This document shows, piece after piece, positions 41,521 to 49,698 of a stretch of 64,000 nt of DNA. Origin of the DNA: CAWAMD01 sp963783045. Its GTDB lineage: Bacteria > Actinomycetota > Nitriliruptoria > Nitriliruptorales > Nitriliruptoraceae. A program made the translations under genes and the position numbers. The notes under the pieces were generated by a model. The model was given only the letters and a program-made list of their open reading frames with translations. It made no database searches and was not told the DNA's origin. The first letter of the stretch is position 1. Every line of letters begins with the position of its first letter. The DNA lies in the NCBI GenBank assembly GCA_963783045.1, contig CAWAMD010000009.1, positions 124,001 through 188,000 of the forward strand, given 5' to 3'.

Positions 41521-42534
41521 GTGGAGCAGATCGCCGTCATGGGTGCCGGGTCATGGGGCACCGCGTTCGCCATGCTGTGTCGCGACGCCGGCCAGCGCGC
41601 CGTCGTGTGGGCACGGCGACGTGAGGTCGCGGACGAGATCAACACCGATCACCGCAACCAGGCCTACCTCCCCGACATCGACCTGCCGCCCGAGGTCGTC
41701 GCCACCGACGACCCGCAGGAGGCGCTCGCCGGCGCGTCGTTCGTCGTGATCGCCGTCCCGTCGATCGGTGCGGAGGAGCAGCTGACCCGCTGGGGGGCCG
41801 ACATCCCGGCGGACGCCACGCTGGTGAGCCTCATCAAGGGTGTGGACACCCGCAGCATGCGCTTCGGCAGCCAGGTCGTCGCCGAGGCCCTCGACTGCGA
41901 CCCGGACCGCGTCGTCGCGGTGAGCGGCCCGAACCTGGCTCGCGAGTGCGCCCAGCGGCTCCCCGGGGCGACGGTCGCGGCGAGCCCCGACCTCGAACGG
42001 GCGGCCGCCGTTCAGCAGGCCGTCATGGCGCCCTACTTCCGGGTCTACACGAACCCGGACAAGGTCGGTGTCGAGATCGGCGGCGCGGTCAAGAACGTCA
42101 TCGCGCTCGCCGCCGGCATCGCCGAAGGGATGGGCTTCGGCGACAACACGAAGGCGATGGTGATCACCCGCGGTCTCGCCGAGATGCAGCGGCTCGGCGT
42201 CGCCCTCGGCGGGGACGCGCTCACGTTCTCGGGGCTCGCGGGGGTCGGCGACCTCGTCGCGACCTGCACCTCCCCGAAGTCGCGCAACCGCACCGTCGGC
42301 GAGCAGCTCGGTCGGGGCCGGTCCATCGACGAGGTCACCGGGACCATGAACATGGTGGCGGAGGGCGTGAAGTCGTCGCTGGCCATCCACGAGCTCGCCC
42401 GGGACAACAACGTCGAGATGCCGATCACCGCGGGGATGGTCAAGGTCGTCCACGAAGGGCTCGATCCGCGCATCATGGTCAAGGAGCTCATGTCGCGCAC
42501 CGCCAAGCCCGAGCTCTACGGCATGGACGCCTGA
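41521..42534 (+). CDS. gpsA: glycerol-3-phosphate dehydrogenase [NAD(P)+]
   Basis: GpsA reduces dihydroxyacetone phosphate to sn-glycerol 3-phosphate for phospholipids. The 337-residue protein begins EQIAVMGAGSWGTAFAMLC (Rossmann loop), has VIAVPSIGAEEQL and SGPNLARECAQRLPGAT, and the catalytic Lys in GGAVKNVIALAAGIAEGMG near residue 190. The C-terminal substrate site is GLAGVGDLVATCTSPKSRN. I chose GTG 41521, preceded by GGAGGGG at nine bases, because the Rossmann strand must follow directly. ddl lies 2 kb downstream. An intact, standard-length housekeeping enzyme. Confidence 0.95.
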   Translation: MEQIAVMGAGSWGTAFAMLCRDAGQRAVVWARRREVADEINTDHRNQAYLPDIDLPPEVVATDDPQEALAGASFVVIAVPSIGAEEQLTRWGADIPADATLVSLIKGVDTRSMRFGSQVVAEALDCDPDRVVAVSGPNLARECAQRLPGATVAASPDLERAAAVQQAVMAPYFRVYTNPDKVGVEIGGAVKNVIALAAGIAEGMGFGDNTKAMVITRGLAEMQRLGVALGGDALTFSGLAGVGDLVATCTSPKSRNRTVGEQLGRGRSIDEVTGTMNMVAEGVKSSLAIHELARDNNVEMPITAGMVKVVHEGLDPRIMVKELMSRTAKPELYGMDA

Positions 42535-42600
42535 CGGGGCCTGCCCTGCCCACGCTGCGTGGATCCGGCTCTACGGTGACGGGCCGACGAGGAGGTCCAT

Positions 42601-43491
42601 GTGCAGCAGCAGGTCGGCAGCATCGGCGTCTGGGCGAGCCAGCTGGCGCTCCGCCCCGCGGCGGAGGTCCGCAGCGCCGCCGCCCGGATCGAGGAGCTCG
42701 GCTACGGGACGATCTGGGTCGGCGAGGCCGACGGGCGTGAGGCCCTGACCCACGCGGGCCTCCTGCTCGCATCGACCGAGCGGATCACGGTCGCGACCGG
42801 CATCGCGAACCTGTGGGCACGCGACGCCCAGGCGATGATCAACGCCGCCCGCACGCTCGGCGAGGCCTACGGCGGCCGCTTCGTGCTCGGAATCGGCGCG
42901 AGCCACACCCCGCTCGTCGCCCGGCGCGGCCACGACTACCGCAAGCCCTACTCGGCGACGGTCACCTACCTCGATGCCATGGACCGGGCCACCTACACGT
43001 CGCCGGCTCCGACCCACGACCCGGACCGGGTGCTCGCGGCGCTCGGACCGAAGATGCTCGCCCTGGCGCGTGACCGGGCCGACGGGGCGCACACGTTCTT
43101 CGTGCCGACGGCCCACACCCGCCGTGCCCGCGAGATCCTCGGTGACGGCCCGCTGCTCGCACCCGAGCAGGCGCTCGTCGTCGCACGTGACCGCGACGAG
43201 GCCCGTGAGCTCGCGGGCAGCCATGTCGCGAAGTACCTCGACCTGCCGAACTACCGGCGCAACCTCGAGCGGTTCGACTACGGCCGGCAGGACACCGCGA
43301 CCGGCGGCAGCGACCGGCTCTTCGACGACCTGATCGGCTGGGGCGGCATCGACGATCTCGCCGCCCGCGTCCGCGAGCAGCAGGAGGCCGGTGCCGACCA
43401 CGTCGCCGCGCACGTCCTGACCGAGTCGGCCGAGCGCCTCCCGCTCGACGAGCTGACGAAGCTCGCCGAGGCGCTCGGCCTCACGGCCTGA
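42601..43491 (+). CDS. LLM-class F420-dependent oxidoreductase
   Basis: A 296-residue luciferase-like TIM-barrel protein of the F420-dependent family. ARIEELGYGTIWVGEADGRE is the beginning of the barrel, RITVATGIANLWARDAQAM marks the F420-type subgroup, and GGRFVLGIGASHTPLV the cofactor-phosphate region. The C-terminal ADHVAAHVLTESAERLPLDE is also typical. Such enzymes reduce or oxidise diverse small molecules; the substrate is unknown. The GTG at 42601 is preceded by GAGGAGG. It is convergent with the SDR gene, with three bases between the stops. CofC nearby supports F420 use. Confidence 0.88.
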   Translation: MQQQVGSIGVWASQLALRPAAEVRSAAARIEELGYGTIWVGEADGREALTHAGLLLASTERITVATGIANLWARDAQAMINAARTLGEAYGGRFVLGIGASHTPLVARRGHDYRKPYSATVTYLDAMDRATYTSPAPTHDPDRVLAALGPKMLALARDRADGAHTFFVPTAHTRRAREILGDGPLLAPEQALVVARDRDEARELAGSHVAKYLDLPNYRRNLERFDYGRQDTATGGSDRLFDDLIGWGGIDDLAARVREQQEAGADHVAAHVLTESAERLPLDELTKLAEALGLTA

Positions 43492-43494
43492 ACG

Positions 43495-44409
43495 TCACTC
43501 GAACGAGATCCCGAGCGCCTCGACGATCTTGCCGGTCTGCTCCATGACGCCGTTCGTGAACTCGGCGAAGGTGCCGAGCTCGTCCATCTGCTCGGCCTTG
43601 TCGGCCACGTCGTCGGGGGACGGCACGTCGTCGAACGTGACGCCCTGGCCCTCGACGATGGCCACGCGGGCCATGTAGCCGCCGCCGACGGAGTAGACGC
43701 GACCGGACTCGGTGCACTCCTCGGACACGAGGTAGCCGACGAGGGGGGAGACGTACTCGGGCTCGAGCTTCTCGAGCAGCTGCGGCGGCATGATGTCCTC
43801 GGTCATCCGCGACGCGGCCACCGGCGCGATCGCGTTCGCGTTGATCCCGTACTTCTTGCCCTCGATCGCGAGCGTGCGCGTCAGCCCGACCAGCCCGAGC
43901 TTCGCCGCGGAGTAGTTCGACTGGCCGAAGTTGCCGTACAGGCCCGACCCGGACGTGGTGTTCACGATCCGGCCGTAGCCCTGCTCCTTCAGGTGCGGCC
44001 AGGCGGCCTTGGACACGTGGAACCCGCCGTAGAGGTGCACCTTCAGGACCATGTCGAGCTGCTCGGGCGCGAGCTTCGCGAAGGAGACGTCGCGCAGGAT
44101 GCCGGCGTTGTTCACGACGATGTCGACCCGACCGAACGCGTCGAGCGCGGTCTGGATGATCGCCTCGCCGCCCTCCCAGGTGTGCACGCCGTCGTAGTTG
44201 GCGACGGCCTCGCCGCCCGATTCCTTGATCTCGTCGACGACGTTGTCGGCCATCTCGGAGCCGCCGCCCTCGCCGGCGCGCGTGCCACCGAGATCGTTCA
44301 CGACGACCTTCGCCCCGCGGCTCGCCAGCAGCAGCGCGTGGCTGCGCCCCAGCCCGCCGCCGGCGCCGGTGACGACGGCCACCCGGCCTTCGTAGTTGAT
44401 CTGTGCCAC
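43495..44409 (-). CDS. SDR family oxidoreductase (multifunctional-enzyme type 2 hydroxyacyl-CoA dehydrogenase-like)
   Basis: A 304-residue short-chain dehydrogenase. The cofactor loop is VVTGAGGGLGRSHALLLA with NDLGG (NAD preference), followed by NNAGILRD. The catalytic Ser lies in TTSGSGLYGNFGQ and the YxxxK in SNYSAAKLGLVG. The unusual insert (GTRAGEGGGSEMADNVVDEI) and VVNDLGG are typical of the dehydrogenase half of peroxisomal multifunctional enzyme type 2, so a role in fatty acyl-CoA oxidation is likely. A C-terminal 50-residue extension (PSPDDVADKAEQMDEL) is also family-like. GTG 44409, with a GGGAGAGAT site. Confidence 0.87.
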   Translation of the reverse strand: MAQINYEGRVAVVTGAGGGLGRSHALLLASRGAKVVVNDLGGTRAGEGGGSEMADNVVDEIKESGGEAVANYDGVHTWEGGEAIIQTALDAFGRVDIVVNNAGILRDVSFAKLAPEQLDMVLKVHLYGGFHVSKAAWPHLKEQGYGRIVNTTSGSGLYGNFGQSNYSAAKLGLVGLTRTLAIEGKKYGINANAIAPVAASRMTEDIMPPQLLEKLEPEYVSPLVGYLVSEECTESGRVYSVGGGYMARVAIVEGQGVTFDDVPSPDDVADKAEQMDELGTFAEFTNGVMEQTGKIVEALGISFE

Positions 44410-44527
44410 GGTGATCTCTCCCTCGTGGGCCCGTTGAGAACGTCGAACGCGGGACGTGTCCCGCTCGTCCAGGCAGGCTAGTGCGTGCTACCGGGCGCGC
44501 TCACATCGTCACCGGGGGGCCACCGGT

Positions 44528-44533
44528 AGGCTG
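44528..44533 (+). promoter_or_regulatory. -10 of ddl
   Basis: TAGGCT, about 28 bases before the GTG at 44561, with GAGGAG in the intervening leader. Confidence 0.4.
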
Positions 44534-44560
44534 CGGCCGTCGACGAGGAGCCTGCCAACG

Positions 44561-45655
44561 GTGACGAAGAAGCGCGTGCTGATCCTGTACGGGGGCCGCT
44601 CCAGCGAGCACCAGGTGTCGTGCCTGTCCGCACGCTCCGTGCTGGGCGTCATCGACCGCGACCGCTACGAGGTCATACCGGTCGGCATCACCCGGGAGGG
44701 ACGCTGGGTGCGCACCGACGGCGAGATCGCTCCCGAGCCCGGCCAGGCCCTGCCCGAGGTGGTCGACGCCGGCCCGACCGTGGCGATCGTGCGCGGACGC
44801 AGCGGCCCGGTTCTCGTCGAGTTCACCGGCGACGGCCACGAGGAGCTCGGTCCCGTCGACGTGGCCTTCCCGGTGCTCCACGGCCCGTATGGCGAGGACG
44901 GCACCGTTCAGGGGCTGCTCGCCACCGTCGGCGTGCCCTACGTCGGCGCCAACGTCACCGCCTCGTCGGTCGGCGTCGACAAGCGCGCCATGAAGAACGC
45001 CTTCAAGGCCCGTGGGCTGCCGCAGTACCCCTACCTGCCGGTCCGTCGCGAACGCTACGAGGCCGAGCGCGGCGCCCTGCTCGACGAGATCGAGGGCGTG
45101 CTGACCTACCCGATCTTCACGAAGCCTGCCCGTCAGGGCTCATCGATCGGGATCACGAAGGCCCACGACCGTGACGAGCTCGTCGAGGGCCTCGAGGAGG
45201 CCTTCACCTTCGACCGGGTGACGATCGTCGAGCAGGGGCTCGACGGTCCCCGCGAGCTCGAGGTCGGCGTGCTCGGCAACGACCAGATCGAGGTCACCGC
45301 ACCCGGCGAGATCCGGCCGGCGCACGAGTTCTACGACTTCGAGGCGAAGTACCTCGACGAGTCCGAGCTCGTCGTCCCCGCCAACGTCCCCGAGGACGTG
45401 GCGAAGCGGCTCGACGAGATCGCCCGGCAGGCCTACCTCGCGATCGGCTGCCGCGGCATGGCCCGCATCGACTTCTTCCTCGACGGCGACGGCGAGGTCT
45501 GGCTCAACGAGATCAACACCATCCCGGGGTTCACGCCCAACTCGATGTTCCCACGGCTGTGGGATGCCGAGGGCCTCGCGTACCCGGCGCTCGTCGACCG
45601 GCTGCTCGACCTCGCGCTCGAGGCCGCCCAGAGCGACGCGAACTTCGCCCCGTAG
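44561..45655 (+). CDS. ddl: D-alanine--D-alanine ligase
   Basis: Ddl joins two D-alanines with ATP for the peptidoglycan stem. The 364-residue ATP-grasp protein shows RVLILYGGRSSEHQVSCLSA at the N-terminus, FPVLHGPYGEDGTVQGLL, YVGANVTASSVGVDK and FTKPARQGSSIGITK with the ATP-binding lysine. The metal site is in MARIDFFLDGDGEVWLNEIN followed by TIPGFTPNSMFP. It resembles the Ala-Ala rather than the Ala-Lac (VanA) class because the omega loop includes EFYDFEAKYLDE with a tyrosine. The GTG at 44561 has GAGGAGCC upstream. MurI at 1.5 kb acts in the same pathway. Confidence 0.95.
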   Translation: MTKKRVLILYGGRSSEHQVSCLSARSVLGVIDRDRYEVIPVGITREGRWVRTDGEIAPEPGQALPEVVDAGPTVAIVRGRSGPVLVEFTGDGHEELGPVDVAFPVLHGPYGEDGTVQGLLATVGVPYVGANVTASSVGVDKRAMKNAFKARGLPQYPYLPVRRERYEAERGALLDEIEGVLTYPIFTKPARQGSSIGITKAHDRDELVEGLEEAFTFDRVTIVEQGLDGPRELEVGVLGNDQIEVTAPGEIRPAHEFYDFEAKYLDESELVVPANVPEDVAKRLDEIARQAYLAIGCRGMARIDFFLDGDGEVWLNEINTIPGFTPNSMFPRLWDAEGLAYPALVDRLLDLALEAAQSDANFAP

Positions 45656-45714
45656 CAACGCGGGCTACGCGGGCGTGCTCGCATCGCTGCGCGCCACCGA
45701 CGGTCACGCCGCCT

Positions 45715-45948
45715 TCAGAGCTGCACGACCGGGCAGGTCAGCGTCCGGGCGATGCCTTCGATCGCCTGGATCTTGGAGACCACCATCTTGCCGAGCTCGT
45801 CGACGTTGGACGCCTCGGCGCGCACGATCACGTCGTAGGGGCCGGTCACGTCGTCGGCAGCGACGACGCCCGGGATGACCTTCGCGGCCCCGGCGACGTC
45901 GGCGGCGCGCCCGACCTCGGTCTGGATGAGGATGTAGGCCTGGACCAC
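45715..45948 (-). CDS. stand-alone Lrp/AsnC ligand-binding (RAM) domain protein
   Basis: A 77-residue protein consisting only of the ligand-binding domain of Lrp/AsnC regulators: AYILIQTEVGRAADVAGAAK, IPGVVAADDVTGPYDVIVRAEA and a final short strand. There is no helix-turn-helix. Such SraM/RAM-only proteins form oligomers and may bind amino acids or modulate full-length Lrp proteins. Its start is GTG 45948 with AGGAGGG close upstream, so the short form is real rather than truncated. It is convergent with ddl and divergent from thiL. Confidence 0.9.
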   Translation of the reverse strand: MVQAYILIQTEVGRAADVAGAAKVIPGVVAADDVTGPYDVIVRAEASNVDELGKMVVSKIQAIEGIARTLTCPVVQL

Positions 45949-46127
45949 GTGTCCCTCCTGTCCGCGTGGAACGCGCCGCGGGCGCGCGTCTCGGTGGCGC
46001 GAAGCGGAGCGGGACGCACACGTGTCTCGACTCGGCTCGGCTCGGCCAGCCTAGTGCCGGCGGGCAGGGCCGGGCGTGGGATCCGTAGCGTGCGGCTGGT
46101 TGACTGCGGGGCGCGGAAGGAGCGCAC

Positions 46128-47105
46128 GTGGTCGGAGAGTTCACGCTGCTGGCGGCAATCCGTCCGCTGCTGGACGGCGACGGAGCCGGTGTCCCGCTGG
46201 GCGTCGACGACGACGCGGCCGTGGCCGACATCGGCGGCGTCGGCGTGGCCATGGCGCTCGACACGGTCGTGGAGGACGTCCACTTCGATCTCGCGATCTC
46301 GGACCTGTCCGACGTCGGCTGGAAGGCCGTCGCGGTCAACGTCAGCGACCTGGCGGCGATCGGCGCGCTCCCGAGTGCCGTGCTGGTCTCCCTGCAGCGT
46401 CCGCGCGGCTTCGACGTCGACGAGGCCACGGCCCTCTACCAAGGGTTGCGTGAGGCTGCCGACCGGTGGGACTGCCGGCTGCTCGGGGGCGACACCGTCT
46501 CGTCGCCGACCCTGGCCGTGTCGGTGACCGTGCTCGGCCGGCCGGTCGACGACGCCCACCTGCTGCGGCGCGACGGCGCCCGTCCCGGCGATCTCGTGGT
46601 CGTCGTCGGGCCGCTCGGCCTCGCCGCCGCCGGGCTCGCGCTGCGCCGTGCCGGCGCCGACGACCTGCTCGAGCAGCATCCGTCGCTGCTCGCGGCCCAC
46701 CGGCGTCCGCAGGCCATGCTGGAGGCGGCCCCCGCGCTGGTGGCCGCCCGGGTGCACAGCGCCATCGACATCAGCGACGGGCTCGGCCGCGACCTCGGCC
46801 ACGTCGCCGAGGCGTCCGGCGTCGGCATCCGCATCGATGCGGGCCGGCTCGCCCCGGACCCGGGTGTGGCCGCGGCCGGCGAGCGGCTGGACACCGACCC
46901 GCTCGAGCTCGTCGTCGGGGGTGGCGAGGACTTCGCGCTGGCCTGCACGCTGCCTGCCGACGATCTGCCGCGCCTGCAGGACGAGCTCGAGGGTCAGCAG
47001 CACACCGCCCGTGTGGTCGGCGAGGTCGTGGCTGGCGACGGCGTCGCCCTCTACGGGATCGGCGAGGACCGGGACGTGGCCGCCAGTGGATGGGAGCACG
47101 CATGA
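46128..47105 (+). CDS. thiL: thiamine-monophosphate kinase
   Basis: ThiL phosphorylates thiamine monophosphate to the active diphosphate. The 325-residue protein shows LGVDDDAAVADIGG with the metal-binding aspartates, ALDTVVEDVHFDL, AVNVSDLAAIGALP, LLGGDTVSSPTLAVSVTVLG and SAIDISDGLGRDLGHVAE, all of the PurM-like fold. The C-terminus has LVVGGGEDFALACTLP. GTG 46128 follows AAGGAG. It overlaps thiD by four bases, so both thiamine genes are one transcript. No TPP riboswitch was recognised in the 179 bases upstream. Confidence 0.93.
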   Translation: MVGEFTLLAAIRPLLDGDGAGVPLGVDDDAAVADIGGVGVAMALDTVVEDVHFDLAISDLSDVGWKAVAVNVSDLAAIGALPSAVLVSLQRPRGFDVDEATALYQGLREAADRWDCRLLGGDTVSSPTLAVSVTVLGRPVDDAHLLRRDGARPGDLVVVVGPLGLAAAGLALRRAGADDLLEQHPSLLAAHRRPQAMLEAAPALVAARVHSAIDISDGLGRDLGHVAEASGVGIRIDAGRLAPDPGVAAAGERLDTDPLELVVGGGEDFALACTLPADDLPRLQDELEGQQHTARVVGEVVAGDGVALYGIGEDRDVAASGWEHA

Positions 47106-47932
47106 CGAACGACGCGACGGGACCCGGCGGCGGCGTACGGCCGCACCGCGCGCTGACGATCGCCGGCTCGGACTCGGGTGGCGGGGCCGGCATCCAGGCG
47201 GACCTGAAGACCTTCGAGGCCCTCGGGGTCTACGGGATGAGCGTCATCACGGCGCTGACCGCCCAGAACACCCTCGGCGTGCAGGCCGTCCACGAGGTGC
47301 CGATCTCGTTCGTGAAGGCGCAGCTGGACAGCGTCGCCGGCGACATCGGTGTGGACGCGGCCAAGACCGGCATGCTGTCGTCGGCCGCGATCATCGAGAC
47401 CGTCGCCGCCGGCGTCCGCGAGCACGGCATCGACCGGCTCGTCGTCGATCCCGTCGCCGCCTCGAAGCACGGCGACGCGCTCCTGCGCTCCGACGCCGTC
47501 GACGCGCTGAAGCGCCAGATCATCCCGCTGTCGCTCGTCGTCACCCCGAACGTCGGCGAGGTCGAGCTGCTCACCGGCGTGGTGGTCCGCTCGGTCGCCG
47601 ACATGCCGGCGGCCGCTGCTGCGTTCAACGAGCTCGGGGCGCGCTGGGTCGTCGTCAAGGGCGGCCATCTGCCCGGGAACGAGGACGCCGTCGACCTGCT
47701 CAGCGACGGCGAGACCACGATCGAGATCCGCAGCGAGCGGCTCGCCACCCGCGACACGCACGGCACGGGGTGCACGTTCAGTGCCGCCATCGCCGCGGGG
47801 CTCGCCGCGGGCGCCGACGTGGTCGACGCGGTCCACGCCGCCAAGGACTACCTCACCGGGGCGCTGCGCCGTGGGGTGCGCATCGGCGAGGGGATCGGCC
47901 CGGTCGACCACGGCTGGCAGCGCCGCACCTGA
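47102..47932 (+). CDS. thiD: hydroxymethylpyrimidine/phosphomethylpyrimidine kinase
   Basis: ThiD phosphorylates HMP and HMP-P to HMP-PP for thiamine synthesis. The 276-residue ribokinase-like protein starts ALTIAGSDSGGGAGIQADLKT, continues FEALGVYGMSVITALTAQNT, and has the ATP-binding anion hole in RDTHGTGCTFSAAIAAGLA with the catalytic Asp. VVTPNVGEVELLTG and WVVVKGGHLPG are standard. ATG 47102 overlaps thiL. Its stop is just before the 62-bp repeat. It could also salvage pyridoxine-like substrates, as some ThiD proteins do. Confidence 0.93.
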   Translation: MTNDATGPGGGVRPHRALTIAGSDSGGGAGIQADLKTFEALGVYGMSVITALTAQNTLGVQAVHEVPISFVKAQLDSVAGDIGVDAAKTGMLSSAAIIETVAAGVREHGIDRLVVDPVAASKHGDALLRSDAVDALKRQIIPLSLVVTPNVGEVELLTGVVVRSVADMPAAAAAFNELGARWVVVKGGHLPGNEDAVDLLSDGETTIEIRSERLATRDTHGTGCTFSAAIAAGLAAGADVVDAVHAAKDYLTGALRRGVRIGEGIGPVDHGWQRRT

Positions 47933-47934
47933 CG

Positions 47935-48070
47935 TCGGCCCGAGCTGCGGTCGTGAGCCGGTGAAGGTCGGGCGAAACGTCCAGCATGCTGGACGATCGG
48001 CCCGAGTTGCGGTCGTGAGCCGGTGAAGGTCGGGCGAAACGTCCAGCATGTTGGACGATCGGCCCGAGTT
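47935..48070. repeat. 62-bp tandem repeat with inner palindrome
   Basis: Two full 62-bp units (47935-47996, 47997-48058) and the first 12 bases of a third begin with TCGGCCCGAG. Each unit carries an imperfect 38-base palindrome: TCGGGC and GCCCGA flank CGTCCAGCA/TGCTGGACG (GTCCAGCATGCTGGAC is a perfect 16-bp palindrome in unit 1; unit 2 has one change, CATGTT). It lies between convergent thiD and rpmB, two bases after the thiD stop. The function is unknown. Confidence 0.9.
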
Positions 48071-48099
48071 GGCGTGTGCGGTGAGGCCCGGACATGCAG

Positions 48100-48123
48100 G
48101 AGCCGGGCCCGAGGGCCCGGCTC
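48100..48123. terminator. bidirectional terminator hairpin between thiD and rpmB
   Basis: GAGCCGGGCCC (48100-48110), loop GA, GGGCCCGGCTC (48113-48123): a perfect 11-bp stem, very stable. It lies 31 bases after the rpmB stop and 167 after thiD. Confidence 0.75.
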
Positions 48124-48154
48124 GTCGGTCACGCGCGACGGGGCGCCGTCGCCG

Positions 48155-48361
48155 TCAGCTGGGGTTCTTCACCGGGGGACGACGCACCTTGCCCGCCTTC
48201 AGGCAGGAGGTGCAGACGTTCATCCGCTGCGTCCGGCCGTCCTTGAAGACCTTCAGCCGCTGGATGTTCGGGCTCCACCGCTTGCTGGAACGGCGGTGCG
48301 AGTGGCTCACCTGCTTGCCGAACCAGGGGCCCTTGCCACAGATCTCGCAGTGGGACGCCAT
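48155..48361 (-). CDS. rpmB: 50S ribosomal protein L28
   Basis: L28 is a small basic protein of the large ribosomal subunit. The 68-residue product keeps all four zinc-ligand cysteines: CEIC at residues 5-8 and CTSC near 51, making this the zinc-binding C+ form. SHSHRRSSKRWSPNIQRLKV is the conserved rRNA-binding stretch, and the tail is KAGKVRRPPVKNPS. Actinobacteria often hold both C+ and C- copies, with the C- copy used under zinc starvation; the other copy is not in this window. ATG 48361. Confidence 0.93.
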   Translation of the reverse strand: MASHCEICGKGPWFGKQVSHSHRRSSKRWSPNIQRLKVFKDGRTQRMNVCTSCLKAGKVRRPPVKNPS

Positions 48362-48651
48362 CGGGTTGCTCCAAGTCGGCCGGTGCGTGGGGACGGTGCT
48401 GCCGCCGCGAACGTGCGGCAGTCGGTGACGCAGCCGGGGGACGGGTACATGAGGGCCGCCCACAGGGGGCGGCCGAGGTCGCGGGGAAGCGTACCAGCAG
48501 CTGTCCGCGACCGCGACCCGCCACGCCGGCTGCCGCGCGGGCCGCCCCGACGGCCTCGGCGCGCTCCCGTGTCCTTTCGGACCCCACCCCGCCTGCACAC
48601 GGCCGCGGCGCTGACCCAACCTGGAAATCACGCGACGACGAAGGACCCTTC

Positions 48652-49632
48652 ATGCAGCGACGCACGCTCGGATCGGACGGCCTCGAGGTCTCGGCCCTCG
48701 GGCTCGGGTGCATGGGGATGTCCGAGTTCTACGGGACGCCCGACGACCAGCAGGCCATCGAGGTGATCCATCGGGCGCTCGACCTCGGCGTGACCTTCCT
48801 CGACACCGCCGACATGTACGGGCCGTTCACGAACGAGAAGCTCGTCGGCCGGGCCATCGCCGACCGCCGCGACGAGGTGGTCCTCGCGACGAAGTTCGGC
48901 AACGAGCGCCGTGAGGACGGGTCCATGGTGGGCGTGAACGGCCGTCCCGAGTACGTGCGCGATGCCTGCGACGCGAGCCTCGCACGGCTCGGCGTCGACC
49001 ACATCGACCTCTACTACCAGCACCGGGTCGATGCGGACGTGCCCGTCGAGGAGACCTGGGGCGCGATGTCCGAGCTCGTCGCGGCCGGCAAGGTGCGCCG
49101 GCTCGGCATCTCGGAGGCGGCCCCGGACACGATCCGGCGCGCGCATGCGACCCACACGGTCACCGCGCTGCAGACCGAGTACTCGCTGTGGAGCCGCTTC
49201 CCGGAGGACGAGATCCTCGCCACCGTGCGGGAGCTCGGCATCGGGTTCGTCGCGTACTCGCCCCTCGGTCGCGGCTTCCTGACCGGCCGCTACCAGTCGC
49301 CGGAGGACTTCGAGGAAGGCGACTACCGGCGTCACTCGCCCCGCTTCCAGGGCGAGAACTTCCAGCGCAACCTCGAGCTCGTCCACGAGATCGAGCGGCT
49401 CGCCGACGACAAGGGCACCACGCCGTCCCAGCTCGCGCTCGCGTGGGTGCTGCACCAGGGTGAGGACATCGTCCCGATCCCCGGCACGAAGCACGTGGAC
49501 TACCTCGAGCAGAACGTGGCGGCGTCGGACATCACCCTGACCGACGACGAGCTCGACCGCATCGACGAGATCGCGCCGAAGGGCGTCGCCGCCGGCGACC
49601 GCTACCCGGACATGTCGACCGTGAACCGGTAG
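48652..49632 (+). CDS. aldo/keto reductase
   Basis: A 326-residue NADPH-dependent aldo/keto reductase of the AKR13-like group. The tetrad is visible: Asp in TFLDTADMYGP, Tyr55 in the same stretch, Lys in EVVLATKFGNERRE, and His in LYYQHRVDADVPVEET. EYSLWSRFPEDEILATVREL and AYSPLGRGFLTG are typical, as is the NADP site at the C-terminus (PIPGTKHVDYLEQN). The substrates are unknown, usually aldehydes or small ketones. ATG 48652 follows AAGGAC. It is divergent from rpmB; the 290 bases between hold the rpmB leader and a GGCCGCC/GGCGGCC hairpin. Confidence 0.9.
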   Translation: MQRRTLGSDGLEVSALGLGCMGMSEFYGTPDDQQAIEVIHRALDLGVTFLDTADMYGPFTNEKLVGRAIADRRDEVVLATKFGNERREDGSMVGVNGRPEYVRDACDASLARLGVDHIDLYYQHRVDADVPVEETWGAMSELVAAGKVRRLGISEAAPDTIRRAHATHTVTALQTEYSLWSRFPEDEILATVRELGIGFVAYSPLGRGFLTGRYQSPEDFEEGDYRRHSPRFQGENFQRNLELVHEIERLADDKGTTPSQLALAWVLHQGEDIVPIPGTKHVDYLEQNVAASDITLTDDELDRIDEIAPKGVAAGDRYPDMSTVNR

Positions 49633-49698
49633 CGACCGGCGACCCCGGACCGTCGGCGGGGGCGCGCCGCGTCGCCGCCGGTGGCCCGCCCGCGGCGG

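Noticed and set aside
45949..46127. TPP riboswitch before thiL-thiD
   Set aside because: No CTGAGA-like thi-box element is visible in the leader.
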